Positions 9,110 through 18,865 of a stretch of 64,000 nucleotides of DNA are shown here, in pieces. Numbering within the stretch: position 1 is the first letter of the stretch; every line of letters begins with the position of its first letter. The DNA is from Betaproteobacteria bacterium. GTDB taxonomy: Bacteria > Pseudomonadota > Gammaproteobacteria > Burkholderiales > SG8-41. The position numbers were made by a program, and so were the translations under genes. The notes under the pieces are model-generated. The model saw only the letters and a list, made by a program, of their open reading frames with translations, was not told where the DNA came from and ran no database searches. The stretch is from the NCBI GenBank assembly GCA_021730905.1, contig JAKFYK010000043.1:1-64000 (forward strand), written 5' to 3'.

Positions 9110-10159
9110 TTACACCCCGACCTTGCGCTGAAATTGCGGCGCAACTTTCTGCATAAAGAGCCTGATGCTGTTCGCTGCCACCTCGTACGGCATCGGTCCG
9201 AGTCGGAACACCAGGATCAGGCCGCCGACACCGATCTTGTCGATCTCTGCCAGCGCCTCGCACACCGTGGCCGGTGAACCGCACAGCAGCGAATGCTGTT
9301 TCTGATTGCGCGCGGCGGGCGCGGTTTCCTGTTTAAGCAGCAAGCCCTGCTCCGCATAGACTTTTTTGCGCATCGCTTCGCGAAACGCCTGCTGGGTTTC
9401 AAACGCAGGCAGCGCCAAACGCTCGGCCTCGGCATCCGTCTCGCCCACAAAGATATTGCGCCACACCCAGGTGTTATCGACGTTGCGCGCGATGGTCGCC
9501 TCATCGAACCCGCAATCACGCTGCGTCTTGCGATATAAATCCATGCGGTGCTTGGTGACCTCGTTCGACTGAATGTTCATCAGGAACGGCCGGCCCTCGC
9601 GCGCCATGCCGAGCATGGCTTCTTCGCTGGAGCAGGCACGCACGATAGCGGGGTGCGGCCTGGTGTACGGACGCGGGCGCAGCAGCGGCAGCTTGATATC
9701 CCAGTATTTGCCCTTGTGCGCGTAGTTCTCGGTGGTCCAGGCCTTGATCATGATCTCTTCGGCTTCAATCAGGCGCTCATAAGCCTCGGCAGGATCGATG
9801 CCGTAACCCTGATAGTCATAAATGTTGTACGCGGTGCCGCGTCCCAGGCCGACGATGAGGCGGCCCTTGCTGATGTTGTCGATCAGCGCCATCTGTTCGG
9901 CCATGCGGACCGGATGATGCAGCGACATCTGCGCCACCGCGAAACCGATGTGTATTTGTTTCGTGCACGCTGCAAGTGCCGCGGCAAACGTTACCGGATC
10001 AACATAAGCGCAGATGCCGTCGAAATGATGTTCTGCCAGCCACAGCATGTCCATGCCGAGTTCATCGCAAAGCTGTGCCTCGCGCAGTGTCTCGCTGATG
10101 ATCTGCTGGTCACGGCTCGCGTCCATCGATGCGGGGAACAGAAAATTGCTGAATTTCAT
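9110..10159 (-). CDS. LLM-class flavin-dependent oxidoreductase (luciferase-like)
   Basis: MLWLAEHHFDGICAYVDPVTFAAALAACTKQIHIGFAVAQMSLHHPVRMAEQMALIDNISKGRLIVGLGRG. Confidence 0.93.
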   Translation of the reverse strand: MKFSNFLFPASMDASRDQQIISETLREAQLCDELGMDMLWLAEHHFDGICAYVDPVTFAAALAACTKQIHIGFAVAQMSLHHPVRMAEQMALIDNISKGRLIVGLGRGTAYNIYDYQGYGIDPAEAYERLIEAEEIMIKAWTTENYAHKGKYWDIKLPLLRPRPYTRPHPAIVRACSSEEAMLGMAREGRPFLMNIQSNEVTKHRMDLYRKTQRDCGFDEATIARNVDNTWVWRNIFVGETDAEAERLALPAFETQQAFREAMRKKVYAEQGLLLKQETAPAARNQKQHSLLCGSPATVCEALAEIDKIGVGGLILVFRLGPMPYEVAANSIRLFMQKVAPQFQRKVGV

Positions 10160-10201
10160 GAATGATCCTTGGTCGTTTATTTCTCGTTGATACGGGCCGC
10201 A

Positions 10202-11200
10202 CTATTCAACGCGTATGTTCGCCGTCTTCACCAGCTTGCGCCATTTGTCGATTTCGCTGCGTATCAGTTTGTCGAATTCGGCAGGCGTGACATTCGCGGC
10301 ATCCAGCCCCTGAACAGCAAGCACATTGATCATCGCCGGTTGTGCCAGCACCTTGGCAATTTCGCGGCGCAGATACTCGACGATGGCGGCGGGCGTTTTT
10401 GCCGGCACTACGATGCCTTGCCAGTTCTCGACCTCAAAACCAGGCACGCCGGCTTCTGCAATGGTGGGCGTTTCCGCCACGACTTTCGCGCGCTTCGCGC
10501 TGGTGACCCCCAGCGCGCGCAGCTTTCCGGATTTCACATGCGGCAATGGGGGCGGCATGGTGCTGAACATGATCTGCACCTGTCCCGCCATCAGTTCTGT
10601 AATGGCGGGCGCTGTGCCTTTGTAGGCGACATGCACGATATTGACGCCCGTCGTGTGCTTGAACAATTCGCCAGTGAGATGCAGCGACGAGCCAGTTCCG
10701 GCCGAGCCGTAGTTAAGCGCGCCCGGCTTCGCGCGCGCCGCCGCGAGCAGTTCTTTTACCGATGCCGGCGCGGCCGGATGCGCAACGAGTATGAATGGGG
10801 AGGTGGCAAGCAGCGACACCGCAGCAAAGTCGCGCGGCGGGTCATACGGATTGTTGGGCCGCAGCGCGGGGTTATGCGCGAGGCTGCCGAGGCTGCCGAG
10901 AAACAGCGTATAGCCGTTGGGATCGGAGGTGGCAGCAATCTGCCCGCCCACCATGCCGCCCGCGCCGCCGCGATTGTCGACGATCACCTGCTGGCCGATG
11001 GCTTCCGCAAGACGCTGCCCGACCGCGCGCGCCAGAATGTCATTGCCGCCCCCTGGAGGAAACGGCACGATCAAACGCAGCGGGCGATCCGGGTACGCCT
11101 TCGGTTGTGCCAACGCGCACGTTGTGAACGCGCAGCACAGCGCCAATGTTACACCGGCTACTCCGCGCGGATACCGGCTTCGCGTGCGACTCTTGTCCAT
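10202..11200 (-). CDS. Bug/TctC family solute-binding protein
   Basis: YPDRPLRLIVPFPPGGGNDILARAVGQRL; VAYKGTAPAITELMAGQ; signal peptide. Confidence 0.95.
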   Translation of the reverse strand: MDKSRTRSRYPRGVAGVTLALCCAFTTCALAQPKAYPDRPLRLIVPFPPGGGNDILARAVGQRLAEAIGQQVIVDNRGGAGGMVGGQIAATSDPNGYTLFLGSLGSLAHNPALRPNNPYDPPRDFAAVSLLATSPFILVAHPAAPASVKELLAAARAKPGALNYGSAGTGSSLHLTGELFKHTTGVNIVHVAYKGTAPAITELMAGQVQIMFSTMPPPLPHVKSGKLRALGVTSAKRAKVVAETPTIAEAGVPGFEVENWQGIVVPAKTPAAIVEYLRREIAKVLAQPAMINVLAVQGLDAANVTPAEFDKLIRSEIDKWRKLVKTANIRVE

Positions 11201-12144
11201 TTTTCAATCTCCGACTGAATGACCTTTGTATAGGCTGCGCTCGACAGCGGCCACGGCTCAGCACCCTCCGCGGCAAGGCGCTGCGCGGAATCTGGCTGCG
11301 TGATGATGCCGCTGATCTCGGTGTTGAGTTTGCCGACGATGGGTGCAGGCACGCCCGCCGGCGCGAGCATGCCCCACCAAGTGGCGATTTCGTAGCCTGG
11401 CGCACCGGATTCGGCAATGGTCGGCACGTTAGGCAGCAACGATGAACGTTTGGTACTGGTGATGCCCAGTGCCTTCACCTTGCCGGCGCGCACTTGCGCG
11501 AGCGACAGCGGCATGGTGCCCCACATCATGCTGATCTGTCCCGCCATCACGTCGGTCAACGCCGGCGCGCCGCCTTTGTATGGCACATGCGTGAGTTGCA
11601 CGCCGGCGGTACGCGCAAACAACGCGCCGCCGAAATGATTGATGCCGCCGGTACCCGCCGAAGAATATGTCAGCGCATTCGGCTTCGATTTCGCAAGATC
11701 AATCAACTCTTTCACACCATTTGCCGCGAACGACGGATGTGCCACCAGCACCAGCGGCCCCGCGCCGAGCATCGCAATCGGCGTGAACGACTTCACCGGA
11801 TCGTACGGCAGCTTGTTGTAAACGGCGGCACTCATGGCATGCGACACCGACATCAGCAGTAGCGTATGCCCGTCGGCATTTGCCTTGGCCGTGAGATCAC
11901 CGCCGATAATGCCATTGGCGCCCGGCCGGTTGTCGACCACGATTTGCTGGCCGAAGCGCTCGCCGAGTTTGAGTCCCACGAAACGCGCGAGCGTGTCGTT
12001 GCTGCTGCCCGGCAGGAAGCCGACGATGATGCGGATGGGGCGCGACGGATAGTTCTGCTGCGCCATCGCCAGTGGCGACAACAGGGTGCCGGACAGTGCA
12101 AGCGCCAGCACAGCGGCGAAACGGACAGGCAGGGTGATACGCAT
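11158..12144 (-). CDS. Bug/TctC family solute-binding protein
   Basis: YPSRPIRIIVGFLPGSSNDTLARFVGLKL; VPYKGGAPALTDVMAGQ; signal peptide. Confidence 0.95.
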   Translation of the reverse strand: MRITLPVRFAAVLALALSGTLLSPLAMAQQNYPSRPIRIIVGFLPGSSNDTLARFVGLKLGERFGQQIVVDNRPGANGIIGGDLTAKANADGHTLLLMSVSHAMSAAVYNKLPYDPVKSFTPIAMLGAGPLVLVAHPSFAANGVKELIDLAKSKPNALTYSSAGTGGINHFGGALFARTAGVQLTHVPYKGGAPALTDVMAGQISMMWGTMPLSLAQVRAGKVKALGITSTKRSSLLPNVPTIAESGAPGYEIATWWGMLAPAGVPAPIVGKLNTEISGIITQPDSAQRLAAEGAEPWPLSSAAYTKVIQSEIEKWTRVAREAGIRAE

Positions 12145-12251
12145 GTTTTACGGGCTCTCATGGTCGATGAAACAGGATGCCATCGAACGCAAGCATGGAT
12201 TATGCCGGTTGTCGGTACCTCTGCGCGACGGGGTCGCGCAGCCGCTTGCAT

Positions 12252-13529
12252 TTATTTGCGCATCTGTTCCTCGAACCACGGAAATGCGCTAGTCACCGTC
12301 GGCAGTCCCACCGGCATCGCGCGCTTCACTCGCGAAGGATTGAGATCGCGCAGCGACGTCGCACCGATCAGCCCCATGGTCGAGCGAATCTCCAGCGCCA
12401 GCAATTCCAGCATGCGCTGCACGCCGGCCTCACCACCCGCGGCGAGCGCGTAACCCATCAGCTTGCCGACGCCGACCGCGCGCGCGCCGAGCGAAACTGC
12501 TTTCACCACGTCACTGCCGCGTAGCACGCCGCCGTCGATCACCACTTCCGCGCGCCCGCGCACCGCGTTGACCACCTCCGGCAGTACGTCGAGTGTGCCT
12601 TCGCCCTGATCGAGCTGGCGCCCGCCGTGGTTGGAGATGTACACCACGTCAGCGCCGTGCTCAACGGCGAGACGCGCATCCTCGGCGGTGGCGATGCCCT
12701 TGAGGATCAGCGGCAGCTTGATGTATTCCTTCATCCACACCACATCGTTCCAGTTGAGCCGTGCCTGGTGGCTCTGGTCGTCGCCGGCGCCGCCGCGCTC
12801 GAAACCGCCGATCAGATCGCGTTCGCGCCGCGAGTAATAGTTGCGGTCCACTGTCACACACAGCGCGCGATAGCCCGCGGCTTTCACGCGGTCGAGCCGG
12901 TCGGCCACCCATTTGCGGTCGGAGGTGATGTAGAGCTGGTAGATCAGCGGATGCTTTGCCGCCTTGGCTGCTGCCACGAAGCCCGGCCGCACATTGCTGG
13001 CGCAGATGGCCGTGGTGCCCGCAGCTTCGGCGCCGCGCACCACCGCGACGATGCCCTGCGGATGCGCCTGTCCGGTGTAGCCGCCGACCGGGCACACGAA
13101 CACCGGCAGCTCAAGTTTCTGACCGAGAAATGTGGTACTGATGTCCACGCTCTCGACATTGATCAGCACGCGCTGGCGCAGCGCCAGGCTTTCGTACGCC
13201 ATGCGGTTGCGGCGTATCGTGGTTTCCGAATCCGAACCGCCGGTGAGGTGCGTCCACAGTTCCGGCTTGAGATTGCGCTTGGCGGCAAGCACAATCTCCT
13301 GCAGCGTCCTGAAGTCGCCGTTTTCCGGAGGAGCAACCGGCGCTGCCTTGGGTTTGGGCGATTCGGTCTGCGCGACCCGCAGCGGTTCATGAGCCGTAAC
13401 GGACAGGGCGTCGGCGCGGGATTGTTTTGCGAATAACGCTGCCGGCAAGCCGGCAGCACTGGCCAAAGAAAGGTTCCTCAGAAACGAGCGGCGGTTGCCG
13501 GGCTTGAGTTCGAGCGGCGTTGCTTCCAT
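12252..13529 (-). CDS. FMN-dependent alpha-hydroxy-acid oxidizing protein with Tat-like N-terminus
   Basis: LILKGIATAEDARLAVEHGADVVYISNHGGRQLDQGEGTLDVLPEVV; N-terminus RRSFLRNLSLASAAGLPAALFA. Confidence 0.92.
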   Translation of the reverse strand: MEATPLELKPGNRRSFLRNLSLASAAGLPAALFAKQSRADALSVTAHEPLRVAQTESPKPKAAPVAPPENGDFRTLQEIVLAAKRNLKPELWTHLTGGSDSETTIRRNRMAYESLALRQRVLINVESVDISTTFLGQKLELPVFVCPVGGYTGQAHPQGIVAVVRGAEAAGTTAICASNVRPGFVAAAKAAKHPLIYQLYITSDRKWVADRLDRVKAAGYRALCVTVDRNYYSRRERDLIGGFERGGAGDDQSHQARLNWNDVVWMKEYIKLPLILKGIATAEDARLAVEHGADVVYISNHGGRQLDQGEGTLDVLPEVVNAVRGRAEVVIDGGVLRGSDVVKAVSLGARAVGVGKLMGYALAAGGEAGVQRMLELLALEIRSTMGLIGATSLRDLNPSRVKRAMPVGLPTVTSAFPWFEEQMRK

Positions 13530-13708
13530 GGTGTTCTCCTTTGAATGGTGTGCAATATGCATCAGCAGTTTGGCGTTCACCGATGCAAAGTGATCGATAC
13601 CGGTTTTTTGTGACGGAGTGCTTTTTATGCTTTCTTTTACGGGCTGTTGCTGTCGGCAAACCGATGAGTGCGATAATCCGTTCTCCCGAAATCGAGAGGG
13701 AAGACATC

Positions 13709-14689
13709 GTGTGTAAAGATAAACCGAATCGGGCATTGGCGTTTGTGTTTTGCGGAATCGCCGGATTGGCCATGGTGAATGCCTCCGCGCAGCCATTCCC
13801 CACCCGCCCCGTGCGCCTGGTCGTGCCCTATCCCCCTGGCGGCGCCAACGATACCGTGGTGCGCCTGCTCGCGCCCAAAGTCACCGAGCAACTGGGCCAG
13901 CAATTCGTGGTGGATAACCGCGGTGGCGGGAATACGATTATCGGTTCCGAACTGGTGGCAAAGGCCGCGCCCGATGGCTACACGCTGCTGATCGTCGCCG
14001 CGGGCCACGCAGTGAATCCGGCCCTGTATACGAAACTGCCGTACGACACCGCGCGCGATTTCGCGCAGGTGGTATTGCTCGGCGATGGCGCGTACGTGCT
14101 GGTAGCGCATCCGTCGGCGGGCGTTTCCACGGTGCCCGAACTGATTGCAGCGGCCAAAGCAAAGCCGGGGCAGATGGCGTATGCATCGTCGAGTATCGGC
14201 AATCTGACGCATCTCGCGGCGGAACTGTTCAACGCGATGGCGGGGGTGAAGATGCTGCATGTGCCGTACAAAGGCGGCGGGCCGGCGATGCTGGATTTGC
14301 TCGGCGGACGGGTCGCGGTATTTTTTTCCACAGTGGCGGTGGCACGGCCGCACATACAATCGGGCAAGATCAGAGGGCTGGGTGTCACAACGGGCAAGCG
14401 CAGCGCAGCGCTGCCGAATCAGCCGACCATCGCCGAAGCCGGTTTGCCCGGTTATGATGTGAGCGGCTGGTACGGCGTGGTGGCACCTGCGAAAACACCG
14501 CGCGCGGTGATCGAGCGCATCAACGGCGCGATGCGTGTCGCGCTACGGCAGCCCGACATCAAGGACAAACTGCTCGCGGTGGGTGTGGAAGCCAGCGATG
14601 CCAGTGTCGAGCAGTTCGACAAACTGGTGCGCGCTGAGTTGGTGAAGTGGGACAGGGTTGCCAAACCGTTGGGCATCACACCCGAGTAA
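13709..14689 (+). CDS. Bug/TctC family solute-binding protein
   Basis: FPTRPVRLVVPYPPGGANDTVVRLLAPKV; VPYKGGGPAMLDLLGGR; GTG start chosen to give a signal peptide. Confidence 0.93.
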   Translation: MCKDKPNRALAFVFCGIAGLAMVNASAQPFPTRPVRLVVPYPPGGANDTVVRLLAPKVTEQLGQQFVVDNRGGGNTIIGSELVAKAAPDGYTLLIVAAGHAVNPALYTKLPYDTARDFAQVVLLGDGAYVLVAHPSAGVSTVPELIAAAKAKPGQMAYASSSIGNLTHLAAELFNAMAGVKMLHVPYKGGGPAMLDLLGGRVAVFFSTVAVARPHIQSGKIRGLGVTTGKRSAALPNQPTIAEAGLPGYDVSGWYGVVAPAKTPRAVIERINGAMRVALRQPDIKDKLLAVGVEASDASVEQFDKLVRAELVKWDRVAKPLGITPE

Positions 14690-14710
14690 TTGCAATATTT
14701 GCCCGCCGTT

Positions 14711-14743
14711 AATAAGCATATGTTTTTATTGAATATTTTTTGT
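14711..14743 (+). repeat. AT-rich dispersed motif, copy B
   Basis: aataagcatatgtttttattgaatattttttgt. Confidence 0.65.
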
Positions 14744-14775
14744 AACGCTATCCGCGTCTACGGCAAGGCCTAGCG

Positions 14776-15972
14776 TTGCCGAATTCCTCGCTTACCGGCA
14801 CCGCCCTCGACCACCGCGCCCTCAACGCGCTGTTTATAGCCGCGGCGTTCGTGATTGCTGGCGGCATTCATTACCAGACGCCGATGCTGGCGACGATAGC
14901 CGCCGAATTTCAGGCAAGTCCCGCGGCCGTGGGCTGGATACCCACGCTGTCGTTCGGCGGCATGCTGGTGGGCGTTGCGCTGCTGGTGCCGCTGGGTGAT
15001 CGCATCGACAAACGCTGGCTCATCATCAGCATGATCACGACGCTCGGGGTGGCGCAGGTGGTGATGTCAGTTGCACCGTCGATCACGGTGCTGGCGGCGG
15101 CGAGTCTGGTTACCGGCATTTGTTCGTCGGTGGGGCTGGTGTTCATCTCCATCGTGGTTGAAATCGCGCCGCACCAGCACCGCGGCCGCGCGGTAGGCAC
15201 GCAACTGATGGCGATGTTCATCGGCATACTGTTCGCACGCATTGCCGGCGGCCTGATCGCCACGCACCTGGGCTGGCGCTGGAGCTACGTGTTCTCGACC
15301 GGCATGCACCTTATGCTGGTTCTCGCGCTGCTGGCACGGTTGCCGCACACGCGCGCGACCACGCAGATGGCGTATCGCGATTTGCTGTGGTCGATCTTCA
15401 CCATCTTTCGCCAGCACGGCAATGTGCGGCGCGCGGTGGCCATACAATTTTTGCTCGGCATTTGCTACGGCGGATTCTGGGCGGTAGTCGCTCCCATGCT
15501 GGCAACGCTGCATCACGTGGGTCCGACCGAAGCCGGCTTCATGGGCATACCGGGCGCGGCAGGCATACTGGTGGCACGGCCGGCGGGGCGCTGGATGGAT
15601 CGCTCGGGCGCGGTGCCGGTGGTGACTACGGGCGTATGTATCATGATTGCGGCGTGGCTCGCGTTCGGATTCGCGGCAACATCGATCGTATTCGTAGTGG
15701 CTGGCGCGATTTTGCTCGACTGCGGCTTGCGCACCGCGATGGTGGCGAACCAGACGCTGGTCAACGCATCAGTGCCCGATTCACGCGCGCGCGCCAACAC
15801 CATCTTCGGCATGCATGTGTGGTGCGGCAACGCAGTAGGCGCGTTTCTCACCAGCACTGCATTCGCGCTCTACGGCTGGCTGGCGGTGTGCGCGATTGCG
15901 ATGACGGCTTCGGTATTTGCCTTGCTGATTCATTGGGGCGTGGTGCCAATAGGCCGCGCAAAGGCCGCCTGA
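14776..15972 (+). CDS. MFS transporter
   Basis: About 12 hydrophobic segments; ATIAAEFQASPAAVGWIPTLSFGGMLVGVALLVPLGDRIDKR. Confidence 0.9.
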   Translation: MPNSSLTGTALDHRALNALFIAAAFVIAGGIHYQTPMLATIAAEFQASPAAVGWIPTLSFGGMLVGVALLVPLGDRIDKRWLIISMITTLGVAQVVMSVAPSITVLAAASLVTGICSSVGLVFISIVVEIAPHQHRGRAVGTQLMAMFIGILFARIAGGLIATHLGWRWSYVFSTGMHLMLVLALLARLPHTRATTQMAYRDLLWSIFTIFRQHGNVRRAVAIQFLLGICYGGFWAVVAPMLATLHHVGPTEAGFMGIPGAAGILVARPAGRWMDRSGAVPVVTTGVCIMIAAWLAFGFAATSIVFVVAGAILLDCGLRTAMVANQTLVNASVPDSRARANTIFGMHVWCGNAVGAFLTSTAFALYGWLAVCAIAMTASVFALLIHWGVVPIGRAKAA

Positions 15973-16112
15973 ATAGATAGGGCGGCATGGACCGACAAAG
16001 TGGTGCGGCGCCTGCTGCACGCACCCGGTTCGCCCAGTGCTGCCCGGCGCATCAGGCCGCCGGTTAGCTGACGGGTATTAAAGTGCCATAGTCATACCGT
16101 ACGGCCAGGCGA

Positions 16113-18392
16113 TCAGCTCCCAGCGTCGAGCGCAGCAAGCACCTTGGGCGGCGACATCGGCAGTTCGGTCATGCGCTTACCCGTGGCACTGTGGATAGCG
16201 TTGGCGACCGCCGCCATCGGCGGTACGATGTTGGCCTCGGCCACGCCCTTCACACCGTACGGGTGGTTCGGGTTTGGCACTTCGACCAGTATGGATTCGA
16301 TCATCGGTAAATCCGAAGCAACCGGCATGCGATAGTCGAGGAAGCCAGCGTTCTCAAGCCGTCCCAACTTGTCGTAGATATATTCTTCATTCAACGCCCA
16401 GCCGATGCCCTGCACCACGCCGCCATGGATTTGACCTTCGCAATAGCTCGGATGAATGGCGCGACCTACATCCTGCGCCGCCACGAAACGCAGAATTTTG
16501 ACATAACCCGTTTCGGGATCGACCTCGACATCACAAAACTGCGCGGAGAACCCGGGCCCTTGGCCTTCGGCGTTGATTGACGCCGCTGCTACGATCGGGC
16601 CGCCGGTGGCCGTGCGTTTGGCGGCGATGGCTTTGAGCGGCATCGGCTCAAACTCGCCGGCGTGTTTGCCCGCGGGCCTGGCACTACCGTCCTCCCAGAT
16701 CACGTCTGCACGGTCTATCTTCCACAACTTCGCCACGCGCGCACACATGTCGTCGATGACTTTATTGCAGGCGTTGATTACCGTCATGCCGGTGGCGAAG
16801 GTCACGCGCGAGCCGCCGGTGGCCTGGGTGTAGCCGACCGAGTTGGTGTCAGCGATGATCGGCCGCACGCGGTCGTATTCGATGCCCAGTGTTTCTGCAG
16901 CCATTTGCGCGGTCGAGGCACGCGAGCCGCCGATGTCGGGGCTGCCGGTCGCGACGACCACCGTGCCGTCTTCATTCACATTTACAGTCGCGCTCGATTC
17001 GCCGCCGCCATTAAACCAGTAGCCTACCGCTATTCCGCGCCCCTGATTCTTGCCGAGTGGCTTGGTGTAGCCGGGATGATTCTGCAGCGCCTGCAGCGTT
17101 TCGGCAAAACCGGCGTGATTAAGCTTGGTTCCAAACACCGTCGGCGTACCCACCTTGGCGATGTTCTTCAGCCGGAATTGCAAGGGGTCCATGCCGATGC
17201 GCCGCGCAGCCAGATCCATCGTACTCTCGACGGCAAAGGCAGAGATCGGCGAACCCGGTGCGCGATAGGCTACCGTTTTCGGACGATTGCACACCACGTC
17301 GTAACCTACCGTTTGCACATTCGCGATATCGTACGGCGCGAAGCCGCACATGCAGCCGTTCATCACCGGCGAGCCGGGGAAGGCGCCAGCCTGATATTTG
17401 AACAAACCATGCGCCGCGACTATCTTGCCGTCGCGCATCACGCCAATTTTGATCGTCATAGAAGCGCCGGACGTCGGCCCGGTAGCCTTGAACACATCCT
17501 CGCGGCTCATCATGATCTTCACCGGATGACCCGTCTTGCGCGACAGCGCTACCGCGATCGGTTCTACGTAGACCACCGTCTTGCCACCGAATGCGCCGCC
17601 GATTTCGGCGGGATGCACTCTGAGATCACCGGTTTTCATACCCAGCAGCCGCACCGTGAACGTGCGCACAACAAAGTGGCCCTGGCTGGCCGACCACAAT
17701 TCGGCCTGCCCGTCCGCGTCCGCGCGTGCCAGACACGATTGCGGCTCGATATAACCTTGGTGCACCGGCGCGGTTTTGAAACTCGCCTCGATCACTTCAT
17801 CGGCCGTCGCAAACGCCGCATCCGGATCGCCGATCTTGAACCCCAGCTTTTTGGAGATATTCGAAGGCTTTGCCGGCGGCGGTTCGATGCCGCGCGTAAT
17901 CATGTCTTCAAACAGCAGCGGCGCATCGGGTTTCATCGCCTCGTCCACATCGATCACATGCGGCAGCACTTCGTAATCGACTTCAATCAGCTTCAGCGCC
18001 TCGGCTGCGATGGCCGGCGTCGTGGCGGCCACGGCAGCCAGCGGATGCCCTTCGAACAGTACCTTCTCGCGCGCCATGATGTTGCGCGTCATGTGCCAGA
18101 AATTGACTGCCACCCGTTCGGGGCCTATGTATTCAAATTTCTGATCGGGAATGTCAGCCGCGGTGATCACGGTCTTGACGCCGGGCAGCGCCAGCGCTTT
18201 CGTCGCGTCGATCTTGCGGATGCGCGCATGCGCATGCGGCGAGCGCAGGATTTTGCCCCACAGCATGCCGGGCAACGTGAAGTCTGCGCCGTATTGCGCG
18301 GTGCCCGTGACCTTGGGCACGCCGTCGGGACGATCCGGGCGGGTGCCGACAACTTTGAGTTTCTTTTCCGTAACGACTGCGCTCATGATCAA
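16113..18392 (-). CDS. Xanthine dehydrogenase family protein, molybdopterin-binding subunit (CoxL/CutL-like fold)
   Basis: RPDRPDGVPKVTGTAQYGADFTLPGMLWGKILRSPHAHARI; GGAFGGKT; AYRAPGSP loop; GVKGVAEANIVPP. Confidence 0.95.
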   Translation of the reverse strand: MIMSAVVTEKKLKVVGTRPDRPDGVPKVTGTAQYGADFTLPGMLWGKILRSPHAHARIRKIDATKALALPGVKTVITAADIPDQKFEYIGPERVAVNFWHMTRNIMAREKVLFEGHPLAAVAATTPAIAAEALKLIEVDYEVLPHVIDVDEAMKPDAPLLFEDMITRGIEPPPAKPSNISKKLGFKIGDPDAAFATADEVIEASFKTAPVHQGYIEPQSCLARADADGQAELWSASQGHFVVRTFTVRLLGMKTGDLRVHPAEIGGAFGGKTVVYVEPIAVALSRKTGHPVKIMMSREDVFKATGPTSGASMTIKIGVMRDGKIVAAHGLFKYQAGAFPGSPVMNGCMCGFAPYDIANVQTVGYDVVCNRPKTVAYRAPGSPISAFAVESTMDLAARRIGMDPLQFRLKNIAKVGTPTVFGTKLNHAGFAETLQALQNHPGYTKPLGKNQGRGIAVGYWFNGGGESSATVNVNEDGTVVVATGSPDIGGSRASTAQMAAETLGIEYDRVRPIIADTNSVGYTQATGGSRVTFATGMTVINACNKVIDDMCARVAKLWKIDRADVIWEDGSARPAGKHAGEFEPMPLKAIAAKRTATGGPIVAAASINAEGQGPGFSAQFCDVEVDPETGYVKILRFVAAQDVGRAIHPSYCEGQIHGGVVQGIGWALNEEYIYDKLGRLENAGFLDYRMPVASDLPMIESILVEVPNPNHPYGVKGVAEANIVPPMAAVANAIHSATGKRMTELPMSPPKVLAALDAGS

Positions 18393-18865
18393 GCCCTCCG
18401 CAATTCACTGGCGGCATCGAGCACCGCCTCAATGATCTGGTTATACCCCGTGCAACGGCACAAATTGCCCGCCAGCCAATAGCGCGTTTCTTCTTCGGTC
18501 GGGTTCGGTTTGTGGTCAAGCAATGTCTTCGCCGCCACCAGCATGCCCGGCGTGCAGATGCCGCATTGCAGCGCCGCGTGCTCAATGAATTTGCGCTGCA
18601 ACACATGCAACTTCTCGCCGTTGGCGATGCCCTCGACGGTTGTGATCGACTTGCCCTGCGCCTCGACGCCGAGAAACAGGCACGAGCACATCATGCGCCC
18701 ATCGACATTGACCGTGCACGCGCCGCAGTCGCCGGTGCCGCACCCTTCCTTGGTGCCGGTGAGATGCAGTTCATCGCGCAGCACTTCCAGCAGCGTCTGG
18801 CGCGATTCGCACAAAAACTCAACCGCATTGCCGTTGAGCGTGGTGACTACATGTTGCCTGGCCAT
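18389..18865 (-). CDS. (2Fe-2S)-binding subunit of XDH/CoxS type
   Basis: GCGTGDCGACTV and CGICTPGM...CRCTGYNQI double 2Fe-2S motifs. Confidence 0.96.
   Translation of the reverse strand: MARQHVVTTLNGNAVEFLCESRQTLLEVLRDELHLTGTKEGCGTGDCGACTVNVDGRMMCSCLFLGVEAQGKSITTVEGIANGEKLHVLQRKFIEHAALQCGICTPGMLVAAKTLLDHKPNPTEEETRYWLAGNLCRCTGYNQIIEAVLDAASELRRA

Noticed and set aside
9945-9975. Additional AT motif (tgtgtatttgtttcgtgc) inside the LLM oxidoreductase gene
   Set aside because: Only the short word tatttgttt matches; flanks are GC-rich and coding
16662-18482. 606-aa plus-strand ORF
   Set aside because: Antisense to the molybdopterin subunit gene; no recognisable domain
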